This document shows, in pieces, positions 1 to 9,237 of a stretch of DNA of 64,000 bases. The stretch's first letter is position 1. Each line of letters begins with the position of its first letter. The notes beneath the pieces were generated by a model that searched no databases, was not told where the DNA came from, and saw nothing but the letters and a program-made list of their open reading frames with translations. Source of the DNA: Syntrophobacteraceae bacterium (GTDB taxonomy: Bacteria > Desulfobacterota > Syntrophobacteria > Syntrophobacterales > Syntrophobacteraceae); the NCBI GenBank assembly GCA_018053185.1, contig JAGPLX010000003.1, positions 37,543-101,542 of the forward strand, given 5' to 3'. A program made the translations under genes and the position numbers.

Positions 1-732
1 GGACTTCTTCAATCCCTACCAGTTTCATTTCAGCATTGGTCAAGCCTTTTAGGCCCGACCTGGCGACATTGCCCGAGCCCCTGGGTCCACGGGGAGAGGG
101 TTGGTCAGGCTTCCTCGAAGGATGGGGCCTGGGAAACGAACGGGGCCTATTTCCATGCTGGCCGGGACTGTGTGGCATAAGACCTGGGTCAAAAAGTCGA
201 GGGGATTCTCGCCAGAGGGGCGCCATGGGTGGATGAGGCTCGAAGAGACATCCCCACATGGGGTCCTTTTTGGCTTTGAAGAAAAGAGAGCTTCTGCGGA
301 GGAGGACGCTCGCTCGTTGGCCCGCCAAGGTCGTTTCCGAGCGGGGTCCTGAGGGCCCGGGAGACCCTCATGGACCCAGGGAAACTATCTCCCCCACAAC
401 CGCTTTGACACAGCCGAAATTCCCTCGCCGTCATGGATCAGCACATAGCGGCATCGTTCGGCGCTTGCATAAAACAAACAGGGCACTCGGTTCGGGATTG
501 GAGTTCCTTTCGGCATACCCGACACAACCCGTCGATCCATGGGCGAAAGTTCACCCCTTTGACCCTCCTCAGGATACGCGGGCGGGATGCGTGATTCGGA
601 TCATCCGGCGACTTCCCGAAAGCTTTTCAGAAGATCCTCTTGCAGATGTTCTTGGAGTGGAAATAATAGGGATCAAATTCCCCCTCCTCTACTCGTTCAC
701 GGCTTTTGCCATGTTCTTGCAGATCACATGGG
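1..732. other. left-edge region without a recognisable gene
   Basis: Open frames on both strands here are short, rich in Arg, Pro and Gly, and show no family motif, signal peptide or convincing ribosome binding site. I see no tRNA-like or rRNA-like segment. The stretch lies downstream of dfx, which reads toward the left edge, so it may contain its 3' untranslated region, but I could not see a clear hairpin plus T-tract. It could also be the eroded end of a gene outside the window. Confidence 0.4.
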
Positions 733-1116
733 CTATACCGAAGCTTTCCAGAGGCCGTGGAGATTGCAGTATTCCCTCACGGTGTAAGTGCCCGCTGGTA
801 CACAGAACACCGCCTCCGGGGCATCGCCCGGCTTGAGAAACTGACGGTAGGCCTTGCCTTGCGCATCAATGACCTCAACCCACTCGATGTAGTGCTTCTC
901 TTCCATGGGATGCGCAACGCTCCCTACTTTTACTTTGAGGCTTCCCTCTCCTGACTCGGCAACGGGAACGTGTTTCTCCTTTGCGGCATCCACGGTGTTT
1001 TCCACGAAAAGCTTCATCGGCTGTCCACAACACACGAGCTCCCCTTTACCACTGTGGAGCACTTCCACGATGTTGCCACAAAGTTCGCATTTATACACCT
1101 GAAGCCTTTCTGCCAT
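733..1116 (-). CDS. dfx: desulfoferrodoxin (superoxide reductase)
   Basis: A 127-residue protein with the two-domain layout of desulfoferrodoxin. The N-terminal desulforedoxin part has the FeCys4 ligands Cys10, Cys13, Cys29 and Cys30. The C-terminal neelaredoxin part carries the His ligands (near residues 49, 69 and 75) and the final Cys117-x-x-His120 pair of the catalytic Fe(His)4Cys centre. The family reduces superoxide to peroxide in the cytoplasm of anaerobes without making oxygen. The ATG at 1116 is preceded by GGAGGG at good spacing; an upstream in-frame ATG at 1143 has no such site. The gene follows tpx by 27 nt, so the pair likely forms one operon that removes superoxide and then peroxide. 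Confidence 0.95.
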   Translation of the reverse strand: MAERLQVYKCELCGNIVEVLHSGKGELVCCGQPMKLFVENTVDAAKEKHVPVAESGEGSLKVKVGSVAHPMEEKHYIEWVEVIDAQGKAYRQFLKPGDAPEAVFCVPAGTYTVREYCNLHGLWKASV

Positions 1117-1143
1117 TGTTCTTCCCTCCTTGTGTATGTACAC

Positions 1144-1659
1144 TCATGCAAGACAACCTTTCACCACAGCCAGCACAGCCTCGTAGTTCGGCTCACCGCC
1201 CACCTCCGGCACAATTTCCCTGTACTGGATCACGCCATCCTTGGATACCACGAAGACAGCTCTGGCGAGAAGCCGTAGATCCTTGATGAGCACCCCATAG
1301 TTTCTCCCAAACGAGGCGATACGGTGGTCGGAGAGGGTCACCACTCTCCCTTTCCCAGGATCAATGCCCGTCGCTCCACACCATCTCTTCTGCGCGAAGG
1401 GGAGATCCATGCTGATGACGAGTACCACCACATCATCACTGAGTGTGGTCACTGCTTCGTTGAATTTCCGTGCCTCAATGTCACAGACCGGGGTGTCAAG
1501 CGACGGAACCGATGCGAGAATGATGACCTTTCCACGGTACGAGTCGAGAGTCACCGCCTGTAAATCCGTAGTCACGAGCTCCGCATTCGGTGCCCGTTCC
1601 CCTACCTTTACCTCATTCCCTTCGAGTTCTACAGGGTTCCCTCCGAGCGTCACCTTCAT
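1144..1659 (-). CDS. tpx: thiol peroxidase (Tpx, atypical 2-Cys peroxiredoxin)
   Basis: A 171-residue cytoplasmic peroxiredoxin. The peroxidatic Cys59 sits in the motif VPSLDTPVCD and the resolving Cys94 in RWCGATG, the spacing expected of the Tpx subfamily, which reduces hydrogen and alkyl peroxides using thioredoxin. Length is standard for the family. AAGGAG lies 6 nt before the ATG. The 85-nt AT-rich gap upstream is the likely promoter region for tpx-dfx, although I could not assign clean -35 and -10 boxes. The next gene, dfx, produces peroxide from superoxide, so the two activities are complementary. Confidence 0.95.
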   Translation of the reverse strand: MKVTLGGNPVELEGNEVKVGERAPNAELVTTDLQAVTLDSYRGKVIILASVPSLDTPVCDIEARKFNEAVTTLSDDVVVLVISMDLPFAQKRWCGATGIDPGKGRVVTLSDHRIASFGRNYGVLIKDLRLLARAVFVVSKDGVIQYREIVPEVGGEPNYEAVLAVVKGCLA

Positions 1660-1744
1660 GCTTTTTCTCCTTAGTTGGTGTTTTCCCGATGATACTCAAA
1701 ACAATAATTTGCTGTGGAGTTTTTTCAAGGGAAGGTATGGAAAT

Positions 1745-2635
1745 TTAATAGAGGGCGAGAGTAACGCGGAATTTTTCCACAAGGCTTACTGGATGGTAGG
1801 AGAGTTTCGCCCGGCGAAGTCCCTCATTATCCAGGTCTTGCTCTCTATTGACGAATGGGAAGGCTGCCCACAGTCGCTCGCAACACTGCTGATTGATCGC
1901 AACATAGATTCCCCTGATTGCGGGGTTTGCCTTCTCAAAGTGGACAACCACGGTGTCTTTGGTCAGGGGTTCTCCTACGGAAAAAGCCTGGACTTCACCA
2001 TCTACGATGAGCACTCCACCCATGAGAGAAAGTTCCTGGTAGTGGGTGAGGCATTTTTTTACCGCCTTCCACTCTCCCTGGAGCCCAAGGTCGTCTTTAC
2101 AGCGTTTGAACCGACACCATGCATCAGCGAGCGCAAGTGAACGGGCGAGATGTTCGTTTCCAAGCACTTCAAAGTGGGCGTGGTAAGAATGTTGGAAGGC
2201 ATTGAGGTGGTTTTTCTTTCCGTGGTATTTCCGTCCCGAGAGTGCGATGAGATCTTCCGTACGGTAGAGATAGTCGAAGTGTTCCCTCATTGGCTCCACG
2301 ACGAAACTTTCATCGCGGGAGAGTTCCTCAATGAGCCTCCTGTCTGCGCGTTCAATGGCGCTATGGGGAGATCCTCCCTCTTCCCGCAACCACTCGAGTA
2401 CCTCTCTCACCACCTTTCCCCTTCCAGGGGGACCCACCGGGGGGAGCGCCCACCTTTTCCCATCGGGTGCTCGTCCTCCAATGACAAGCCAATCGCCGAA
2501 AAAATCCCATACGAAGTTATAGTGCTCTTGCCAGATGAAGAGGTTCGTAAACGTGAGTTCCGATATGTCGGGTTGATATGCCTGAAGCACACGAGTAATG
2601 AGCTCTCGGTCATCGAGAGTTACCGGCTTCATCAT
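1745..2635 (-). CDS. DUF2156 (phosphatidylglycerol lysyltransferase C-terminal-like) protein
   Basis: A 296-residue soluble protein with the look of the DUF2156/GNAT-fold family: an N-terminal motif with 'LTFTNLFIW', a central 'YHGKKNHLNAF' and 'GGVLIVDGEVQAFSVGEPL', and a C-terminal 'NREQDLDNEGLRRAK'. The family resembles the aminoacyl-transferase half of MprF but lacks its membrane part. The substrate is unknown. The start was set at the first of two adjacent ATGs (2635), which follow AGGGGG; a longer frame to 2749 has no conserved sequence. The gene stands alone, upstream of tpx, with its own upstream intergenic region. Confidence 0.75.
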   Translation of the reverse strand: MMKPVTLDDRELITRVLQAYQPDISELTFTNLFIWQEHYNFVWDFFGDWLVIGGRAPDGKRWALPPVGPPGRGKVVREVLEWLREEGGSPHSAIERADRRLIEELSRDESFVVEPMREHFDYLYRTEDLIALSGRKYHGKKNHLNAFQHSYHAHFEVLGNEHLARSLALADAWCRFKRCKDDLGLQGEWKAVKKCLTHYQELSLMGGVLIVDGEVQAFSVGEPLTKDTVVVHFEKANPAIRGIYVAINQQCCERLWAAFPFVNREQDLDNEGLRRAKLSYHPVSLVEKFRVTLALY

Positions 2636-3181
2636 CGTTTTTCCCCCTGTCCCTGTAATGTTCAGGTGAGGTGATAAACCTGAATCCGTGAGATGGAATT
2701 CACAAACTCTACATGAAGTTGAATTTGTTGGTAAAGCCAGAATCTGCATCTTATCTTCTGGGTGAAAAAATCGCTAGAAAAAAATGCAGTACAATCAATG
2801 GCTTGAGTCGATTTTGATTGATGTACGCTCACGGATTCAGGATAAAGTGGTAAGAAATCGCTTTGTCAGGGCTCTTGGATAGGGGTGTTGTCGATGCTGT
2901 CCCAGCAGTCCCCGGAGGTAACCTGAATGGCCGAAACCTCTACAAGAGTACTCAGCGTTCTGCATTTACATACCGGAGCCAAATGTAGAGAATCCAATAA
3001 ATTAGTACAGCATTTCATGATTACGGTGACCTGTTGGAATATAGATATGGCCTGTTGACTATGCAGCAGGCTCACAAAAATACGAAACCGTATTTATGAA
3101 ATGAAGCACTCAGCCTCATTTTTCCCTGGAATTACTGCCCGGGAATATCCCCCGTTCCTGCACTCGTGCAGAACGGGGGAA
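2636..3181. other. AT-rich intergenic region with palindromes
   Basis: About 545 bases with clearly lower GC than the flanks, lying between the minus-strand genes lptD and DUF2156. It contains a 7-bp inverted repeat, AAATACG/CGTATTT (3078-3095), that looks like an operator. A near-repeat CCTGTTG/CAGCAGG lies at 3052-3071, and a strong hairpin just downstream of lptD is listed separately. A 32-codon plus-strand frame at 2784-2882 reads protein-like (it begins MQYNQWLESILID) but has no ribosome binding site; it may be a remnant. The promoter of the DUF2156 gene must lie here. Confidence 0.4.
3149..3179 (-). terminator. hairpin downstream of lptD
   Basis: A near-perfect inverted repeat (arms CCCCCGTTC-TGCAC and GTGCA-GAACGGGGG, one bulged base, 2-nt loop) starts three bases after the lptD stop on the minus strand. 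There is no T-tract after it, so it may act as a Rho-dependent pause or as an mRNA-stabilising 3' stem rather than a classical intrinsic terminator. Confidence 0.5.
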
Positions 3182-5494
3182 TCAATGCATTCCGCCGGGG
3201 AGTCCTTCCCCGCGGTAAGTGCGGATACCTCCCAGGGTCCCAATTCCCAGCAGGTTTACGCTAAAAGCTATGCGCTGGTCCCTGTCTTCCTTTTCATACA
3301 TCAGGCCCACGCCCCAACACCCACTCTGGTACAGAACTCCGTAGCCCTGGGAGAACAAGTCGGCCTTGTCCAGGGAATAGTCATGGTAGGTGGTGAAGAA
3401 AACATTGGGTATAACCTTCAAGTAGAGCTGCGGAATGATCTCGTCCACTTGCACGTCTTTTCGATACCGGTAGTCCAGTCTCATAACGTGACCCCGTCCA
3501 CTGTCCAACGTCATCAACACATCCTGCTGTAGCACGTCTCCTTGATCCGGGGAGATGGTCGTATCGTAGGATAGAGTCAGGTATCGCTTGGGCATCACAT
3601 CGAGGCGCATCCCGATCTCACCGAACCCCTCATTTCCCGTGGATACCATATCGAGCTGCGGGTCGGGGTTGAACCAACGGTCCTGGACCACTTCCGGAGG
3701 CTTTTCAATATGATAGGTCTGAAAGATTTTGAACCGTGCGATCTCCCGGTAGTCCGAAACAGGATTCCCCTGGGCATTCGTCAAGGATTCCTTGGTGGTG
3801 AGGAAGGTCGAGAACCCGTACCGGAAGTCATTGCGACTCAGGTCCTGATCCAGCCGATCAAAACGAGGGAGGAAACCCTGGTAGCCCTGGGGAGCGTACT
3901 CGTAGCTGAACTCGGGACGAAAGGCGTGCTGCACCGCCACGAAATTGCCAATCTTCATCGGATACACGCGATTCACCCGGCTGCTCATCTCCACACGAAC
4001 GTCCGGAAAGAAATGTTCCTGCCACTGACTTCGAGAACTCTGCTCCCAGTCCACCCAGTATGAGGTGGAGCGGACGCCAAAGGAAGGCTCGATGTCCAGG
4101 TAATTCCGCCAGTGCATGGGGTAATGCAGCCTCGGGAGAAGATCGAGGCGAGTTCCCCGGTCTCCATCCCGGCGCCAGTAATTCGTCAACGAACTGTCCA
4201 GAGTGTAATAAAAGGGCAGGTTTGGAATTTCACTGGCCGCCATATTGAAATAGAGAGTCGGCATCTTTTGAAGGGTCACATCCTCCTTGGAATCTTCCAG
4301 CTGATCCCAGTAGCGCACATCCATCGCCAGGAGGGCCGAATCATGGCGCTGATCCAGGTACAGGCTCGATTCTCGTACAACGCTGCCCTTGTCGAAAAGC
4401 AAGCCCCTGCCGAAATGGTCCTGGAAGGCTCGATCGGAAAAACTATAGGATACGGACCCCCCTCGAAACTCATTGAGAAAATTCTTGTCACTGACAAGAT
4501 CCAGGTCCAGCCGTCCTTCTATGTTGTCGGGGAGTTGAAAATTGTGCCTCGCTCGAACCCAGTACCGATCCTTTTGCTCGAAAGGATATCCTTCGTGCTC
4601 CAGATGGCCTTTGTCTGCCTGATCCCTCAAGTAGTTTGCCTGCCAGATTCCTTCGCCCCATCTTTCGTTGACCAGGCGGAATTCAGCGCCGCTCATCCAT
4701 CCTCTCTCCTCCATATAGCGACCATAAAGAGTCAGGTCCATGTCCTGGCGGATAGCCCAATAGAACGGCACTTCCACTCCCATTCCGTTGAGATCTGAAT
4801 ATTGTGCCCATGGAAGCAGGAACCCCGATTGGCGTTCCTTCAGGACCGGCACTCGCAAATAGGGCAGATAGAAGATGGGGACGTTTCTAACCCAGAAGGA
4901 GGTGTCTCTCGCCGTGGCCTGTCCACCGATGTCCACCTTCATCCGGTCGTACCGGATCTTCCAGTCCGAATCGGCGGGATCACAACTGGTGAGGAATCCG
5001 TTCTTCAGCTCGAATTGCTGGGGACCGACTTTGGAGATGCGCTCTCCACTTACATAAAACTTGTTCTGGGAGAAATAGGCCAGCCCACCGTCCACACAGC
5101 CCGTTTCATGATCCAAGTTCCATACGATATGCTCCCCACGGAGCCAGTCCTGTCGGTACTGGAGGTACACATTCCCCCAAAGCTCGACTTGTCTTCGCTC
5201 CCCGTTGAGTTCTGCCCAATCTGCAAGCATGATCCGGTCCGGGGCGGTGATTCGAACCTCTCCCCAGGCCTCGTAGGTATTTCGGTTCTGATCGTACGTG
5301 AGATGAGCCGCCTCGATTTTCCATTCGAGATGAGGAGGACCGGCAAGTTTCTTTGTGCCCAACCCCGGAAAGAGCTGGGTCTTGGTCTGATCTGCCATAC
5401 CGGAAGCGGGATTTGCAGCGGAAGCGCCAAACCAGCACAGGACGCAGACGAGAGTCCATCGGATTGCCTTGGCACGAAGCATACCTGCTGCCAT
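3182..5494 (-). CDS. lptD: LPS-assembly outer-membrane protein LptD
   Basis: A 770-residue protein with an N-terminal hydrophobic signal peptide (about residues 8-33), an OstA/LptA-like periplasmic beta-jellyroll ('EAWGEVRI', 'LWGNVYLQY', about 55-130) and a long C-terminal beta-barrel region rich in alternating aromatic strands. Motifs typical of LptD include 'LTSCDP', 'YLPYLRVP' and 'GFLLPW'. The protein inserts LPS into the outer membrane with LptE. The start ATG follows AGGGGAG closely. folC ends 35 nt upstream, so the two are probably co-transcribed. Its presence says the cell has an LPS-bearing outer membrane. Confidence 0.93.
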   Translation of the reverse strand: MAAGMLRAKAIRWTLVCVLCWFGASAANPASGMADQTKTQLFPGLGTKKLAGPPHLEWKIEAAHLTYDQNRNTYEAWGEVRITAPDRIMLADWAELNGERRQVELWGNVYLQYRQDWLRGEHIVWNLDHETGCVDGGLAYFSQNKFYVSGERISKVGPQQFELKNGFLTSCDPADSDWKIRYDRMKVDIGGQATARDTSFWVRNVPIFYLPYLRVPVLKERQSGFLLPWAQYSDLNGMGVEVPFYWAIRQDMDLTLYGRYMEERGWMSGAEFRLVNERWGEGIWQANYLRDQADKGHLEHEGYPFEQKDRYWVRARHNFQLPDNIEGRLDLDLVSDKNFLNEFRGGSVSYSFSDRAFQDHFGRGLLFDKGSVVRESSLYLDQRHDSALLAMDVRYWDQLEDSKEDVTLQKMPTLYFNMAASEIPNLPFYYTLDSSLTNYWRRDGDRGTRLDLLPRLHYPMHWRNYLDIEPSFGVRSTSYWVDWEQSSRSQWQEHFFPDVRVEMSSRVNRVYPMKIGNFVAVQHAFRPEFSYEYAPQGYQGFLPRFDRLDQDLSRNDFRYGFSTFLTTKESLTNAQGNPVSDYREIARFKIFQTYHIEKPPEVVQDRWFNPDPQLDMVSTGNEGFGEIGMRLDVMPKRYLTLSYDTTISPDQGDVLQQDVLMTLDSGRGHVMRLDYRYRKDVQVDEIIPQLYLKVIPNVFFTTYHDYSLDKADLFSQGYGVLYQSGCWGVGLMYEKEDRDQRIAFSVNLLGIGTLGGIRTYRGEGLPGGMH

Positions 5495-5529
5495 ATCTCC
5501 CCTCGAACTCGGAGCCTCGGACCCCTTGG

Positions 5530-6816
5530 CTATTCCGGAAGCGTAGGTTCTCCAAAGAGTTCCTTGACTTCCCCCGCAAAATATAGAGATCCCGTGATGC
5601 AGATGAGGTCTTCTGGACCCGCCAGGTGCTTCGCCTGTTCAATGGCCGATGCCGGATCCGGAATGACGTAATGTTTTCGAATGTAGGACCGTGCCAGACG
5701 CCGTAATTCCTCAGGATTGGCCGCGCGAACGTAACGCGGCCGCGTGAAAATGGCCGTCTCCGCCAAGGGCAGCAGCTTTCGAAAAATCCCCCGGATATCC
5801 TTGTCCGCCATAATCCCCAACACCAGGTGAAGATAGCGATAGGAGTAGGAATTCTTCAGAGCTTCACGCAAGGATTCGGCACCTTGGGGATTGTGAGCTC
5901 CGTCCAAAATGACCAGAGGATTTTCCTGCAATTTCTCCAGTCTTGCCGGCCAAAACACTTGCGAGAGCCCTCTCCGGATTGCTTCGCCGTCCAGAGAGAT
6001 ACCACCCTGTTTTTCAATGACTTCCAGGGCAGCAAGGGCCAAGGCTGCGTTGCCGGTTTGATGCGGCCCCTCGAGAGGCAGTGGAAGGGCGGGCCATTGA
6101 CGCCTCATTCCCGAGTATTTAAAAGTGCCGTCCCCATTCCGACGCACCCGAAAATCCCGACCGATACGGAACAAGGGTGCCGCATGCTTCAAGCAGGAGG
6201 CCTTGAGAATCCCCTGCACGACGGGTTGGCGGGCCCCCGTCACCACGGGGACCCCCTCCTTGATGATTCCCGCCTTTTCCCTCGCAATGGACGAGAGAGT
6301 GCTGCCCAGGTATTGCTGATGGTCAAAGGAGATGTTGGTCACAAGGCACACCTCGGGGTGGATCACGTTGGTGGCATCCAGTCGGCCGCCCATCCCCACC
6401 TCGATGACGGCCCAGTCCGCTTTTTCCTCGGCGAAGTAGGCAAACGCCATGGCGGTCACCGCCTCAAAGAAGGTGGGAGGCTCCCTGGGATCCAGGGTGG
6501 GATGAATTTTCTGAAAAACCTCCATAATCCGCTGGGGCGCCACTTCCACATCATTCATGCGAAATCTTTCGGTAAAGCGGACGAGGTGTGGAGACGTATA
6601 CAGGCCGACTCGAAAACCATGTTCCTTGAGAACGCTCGAGAGCATGGCCGCCGTGGAGCCCTTGCCGTTAGTGCCGGCAATATGAATGGACCGGAACCGA
6701 CGGTGAGGATTCCCCAACCTGGCAAGAAGGTTCTCCGTGCCGTTCAGGCCGAACTTGATCCCGTATTTCTGCAATCCGTACAGGTAGCGGATTGACTCCT
6801 GATAGGCTGACAGCAA
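5530..6816 (-). CDS. folC: dihydrofolate/folylpolyglutamate synthase FolC
   Basis: A 428-residue Mur-ligase-family enzyme that adds glutamate to dihydropteroate or folate using ATP. The P-loop is GTNGKGST (residues 48-55), followed by 'YTSPHLVRF'. A central 'VIEVGMGGRLDATNV' and 'FDHQQYLGSTL' carry the Mg/ATP and carbamate-lysine region, and a 'LDGAHNP' motif marks the C-terminal domain. The start is a TTG at 6816: no ATG precedes the conserved N-terminus, and GGAAGGAA lies about 9 nt upstream. Length matches the bifunctional family. lptD follows directly. Confidence 0.95.
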   Translation of the reverse strand: MLSAYQESIRYLYGLQKYGIKFGLNGTENLLARLGNPHRRFRSIHIAGTNGKGSTAAMLSSVLKEHGFRVGLYTSPHLVRFTERFRMNDVEVAPQRIMEVFQKIHPTLDPREPPTFFEAVTAMAFAYFAEEKADWAVIEVGMGGRLDATNVIHPEVCLVTNISFDHQQYLGSTLSSIAREKAGIIKEGVPVVTGARQPVVQGILKASCLKHAAPLFRIGRDFRVRRNGDGTFKYSGMRRQWPALPLPLEGPHQTGNAALALAALEVIEKQGGISLDGEAIRRGLSQVFWPARLEKLQENPLVILDGAHNPQGAESLREALKNSYSYRYLHLVLGIMADKDIRGIFRKLLPLAETAIFTRPRYVRAANPEELRRLARSYIRKHYVIPDPASAIEQAKHLAGPEDLICITGSLYFAGEVKELFGEPTLPE

Positions 6817-7204
6817 GCCGATTCTTCCTTCCGATCAGGTTTTGCGTATTCAAGAAAGTGTATTCGGGATCTGGGGATCTAATACCACAATTCCAGGAAG
6901 GAAAAAACGATGAATGTTCCAGCTCGGGACTCGCGGTCTCCCTCCGGCATGAGGGTGGAAGTCTCGTGAAAAGAGAGGAAGAGGGCTTATGTCCTCGAGT
7001 CTTCGATGGAGCCCTCCGAATAAAGCCTTTCAATTGCAGGGCCGCGCCGAGGCAGTGGGAATCAAAAAAGATTTGTCATTCAAGCATTCCTTTTCCCGAC
7101 TACGGCCCACGCTGCACGCCGCTGCTCTCCCGATACCGACAGCAGCTCCCCGAGGCAACGGCCAGAGAAGGCAGCCGGGGAGGAAATATCTTCCGTACGG
7201 CCCG
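6817..7204. other. intergenic region, no gene seen
   Basis: A 388-base gap between folC and the ACT-domain gene, both on the minus strand. Frames here are short and without family features. A 7-bp inverted repeat (CTCCCCG/CGGGGAG, about 7147-7183) and a GCTGCT/AGCAGC repeat lie just downstream of the ACT gene and could form terminator stems, but no T-tract follows. The folC promoter is expected in the AT-richer part near 6830-6900. Confidence 0.4.
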
Positions 7205-7636
7205 CTAAATGGAATAGAGCCTCTCAGGTTCGACGACCGTAACCCCCTGTTCGGTGAGCACCTTCACCGCCTCCTCGAGATTGTCGAATCGAAAGATGAT
7301 GACAGCATTGCTTCCGCTCTGCTGAACAAAGGCATACATGTACTCGACGTTCACATCGGCCCGGGACAGAACTTCCAGGATGCGATGCAGCCCTCCGGGA
7401 CGATCCTCGACCTCCACGGCGACCACGTCTGTTTTTCCCACGGTGAAACCATGGGTCTTTAGAGCTTCCTTGGCCTTATTGTTGTCATTGACGATCAGCC
7501 GCAGAATTCCGAAATCCGAGGTGTCCGCCAGGGACAAAGCCCTTATGTTGACCCCGGCCTCCTTGAGGATTCGAGTCACTTCCGCAAGTCTTCCCGTTTT
7601 ATTCTCCAAAAAGACCGAGATTTGTTCCATTCTCAT
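7205..7636 (-). CDS. tandem ACT-domain protein
   Basis: A 143-residue protein made of two ACT domains (about 1-70 and 71-143). The first begins '[19 protein letters not shown]' and the second '[20 protein letters not shown]'; each shows the betaalphabetabetaalphabeta pattern and the Gly-rich ligand turn. No enzymatic domain is present, so it is probably an amino-acid-binding regulator. Free-standing double-ACT proteins are commonly encoded beside phenylacetate-CoA ligase genes, as here (paaK lies 21 nt upstream in the same direction). The ATG at 7636 follows AGGGGA at 8 nt. The ligand is unknown; an aromatic amino acid or its 2-oxoacid is a reasonable inference. Confidence 0.85.
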   Translation of the reverse strand: MRMEQISVFLENKTGRLAEVTRILKEAGVNIRALSLADTSDFGILRLIVNDNNKAKEALKTHGFTVGKTDVVAVEVEDRPGGLHRILEVLSRADVNVEYMYAFVQQSGSNAVIIFRFDNLEEAVKVLTEQGVTVVEPERLYSI

Positions 7637-7657
7637 GGTCTTGTCCCCTTTTTCCGC

Positions 7658-8959
7658 CTAGAATTTCCGATTGTCGATGACCGTTTGAGCCTTTCCTTCA
7701 CTGCGAACGATGGCCTTCGGTTCCACGAGCTTCACCGTTGCCGACACGCCCAGGGATTCCTTGATGTTCTTGGAGATCTTTCTCTCCAGCGCCTGCAACT
7801 TCCGGACTTCGTCTGAAAAGGTCGCCTCCCCGACTTCGACCATGACGGTCAGGGTATCCAGATTGCCCTCCCGTTCCACCAGCAACTGATAATGGGGCTC
7901 GACCTCCTCGATCTCCATCAGGACATTCTCGATCTGAGAGGGGAATACGTTCACTCCCCGGATGATGAGCATGTCGTCCGTCCGACCGCTCACCCGGTTC
8001 ATGCGAACATGGGACCGACCACAGACACAGGGTTCGGAGATGAGGGACGTGACGTCCCGAGTGCGGTATCGGATCACCGGAAAGGCTTCCTTGGTGATGG
8101 TCGTGAACACCAGTTCCCCTACCTCTCCGTGGGGAAGTGGCTCACCGGTATCGGGGTTGATGATTTCGGGGATGAAATGGTCCTCGTAGACATGAAGCCC
8201 CCTCTTGGCCTCCATGCATTCCATGGAAACCCCCGGTCCCATTACCTCGCTCAATCCATAGATGTCCAAGGCCACAAGATGAAGCTTTCGCTCGATTTCC
8301 TCCCTCATGCGCTCCGACCAGGGTTCCCCACCAAAGATGCCTGCTTTGAAGCTCAGATCACTGGAATCGATCCCAGTTTCGGCGGCCACCTCCGCCAGAT
8401 GCAGGGCATAAGACGGTGTACAGGTGAGGATGGTGGGGCGGAAATCCTTCATGATCATGATCTGTCGCTTGGTATTGCCCCCTGAAATGGGAATAACCGA
8501 GGCACCCAATCGTTCTGCACCGTAGTGAATCCCCAACCCCCCCGTAAACAGGCCATAACCGTAAGCATTATGAATGATGTCCCCTCGGGTGCCTCCTCCC
8601 GCAGCCAGGGACCGAGCCATCAATTCCGCCCATGTGTGGACGTCTCTGGCGGTATATCCGGCCACGACAGGTTTTCCCGTGGTTCCCGAGGAGGCGTGAA
8701 TGCGGACCACGTTGTCCATGGGAACAGCGAACATCCCGAAGGGGTAATTGTCCCTCAGATCCTGCTTGGTGGTGAAAGGCAATCGCTTGAGGTCTTTTAG
8801 GGATTTGACGTCGCACGGGAGAACTCCGGCTTCCTGAAACCTCTTCCGATAGAACGGGACCGTGGCGTACACCCTTTCCACAACCGCCTGCAGGCGTCTC
8901 AACTGGATAGCTTCCAATGCTTCGCGAGGCAACGTCTCAAACTCGATATCGTAGATCAT
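7658..8959 (-). CDS. paaK: phenylacetate-CoA ligase family protein
   Basis: A 433-residue adenylate-forming enzyme. It has the AMP-binding P-loop [10 protein letters not shown] (about residues 88-97), the A5-type '[12 protein letters not shown]', '[17 protein letters not shown]' and '[20 protein letters not shown]', all diagnostic of the PaaK subfamily, which activates phenylacetate or related aryl acids to CoA thioesters. In anaerobes such enzymes often serve aromatic amino-acid breakdown, which fits the ACT regulator downstream. The ATG at 8959 was chosen because AGGAGG lies 10 nt upstream; an in-frame upstream extension to 9034 runs through a terminator hairpin and is not conserved. The precise acid substrate is not visible in the sequence. 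Confidence 0.9.
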   Translation of the reverse strand: MIYDIEFETLPREALEAIQLRRLQAVVERVYATVPFYRKRFQEAGVLPCDVKSLKDLKRLPFTTKQDLRDNYPFGMFAVPMDNVVRIHASSGTTGKPVVAGYTARDVHTWAELMARSLAAGGGTRGDIIHNAYGYGLFTGGLGIHYGAERLGASVIPISGGNTKRQIMIMKDFRPTILTCTPSYALHLAEVAAETGIDSSDLSFKAGIFGGEPWSERMREEIERKLHLVALDIYGLSEVMGPGVSMECMEAKRGLHVYEDHFIPEIINPDTGEPLPHGEVGELVFTTITKEAFPVIRYRTRDVTSLISEPCVCGRSHVRMNRVSGRTDDMLIIRGVNVFPSQIENVLMEIEEVEPHYQLLVEREGNLDTLTVMVEVGEATFSDEVRKLQALERKISKNIKESLGVSATVKLVEPKAIVRSEGKAQTVIDNRKF

Positions 8960-8995
8960 CCGCCATCGACCTCCTTCCTCCCTGTCCCACTCCAC

Positions 8996-9027
8996 AAAAA
9001 AAGCCGCGGTTTGGAAATCCACGGCTT
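8996..9027 (-). terminator. intrinsic terminator/attenuator just before paaK
   Basis: On the minus strand the stem AAGCCG-GG pairs with CC-CGGCTT across a 9-nt loop and runs into seven Ts. It ends only about 37 nt before the paaK start. A hairpin with ACCATGGGT/ACCCATGG arms lies immediately upstream of it. A terminator this close to a start codon suggests conditional read-through rather than simple separation of genes. Confidence 0.6.
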
Positions 9028-9125
9028 TCCTCATACAAAGAACCCATGGGTTCCGCTCCTTCGCCCACCCATGGTTTATGTCGTCCGTGCCGGTCTAGGC
9101 GTAGCACCCACAGGCCGGAAATTTG

Positions 9126-9162
9126 AAAAAAAAACCTCTGCCTCGGGGAAAACTACGGCAGG
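9126..9162 (-). terminator. intrinsic terminator after the TPR gene
   Basis: On the minus strand a CC-TGCC/GGCA-GG stem with a 2-nt bulge is followed by nine Ts, about 75 nt downstream of the stop of the TPR membrane protein. It should end that transcript. A TTGACA box at 9225-9230 with a weak -10 lies just ahead of it, so it could also be the terminator of a short leader RNA. Confidence 0.6.
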
Positions 9163-9237
9163 TCATAAACCCCCTCAAGACGCTGAATTTGCGTGCCTTT
9201 CCGAATATCGAATCCCCACCCCTCTGTCAAGGAAAAA

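Noticed and set aside
9165..9230. Possible c-di-GMP (GEMM) riboswitch-like segment upstream of the T9 terminator
   Set aside because: Only a short GGCACGCAAA resemblance; the paired stems of the motif could not be drawn.
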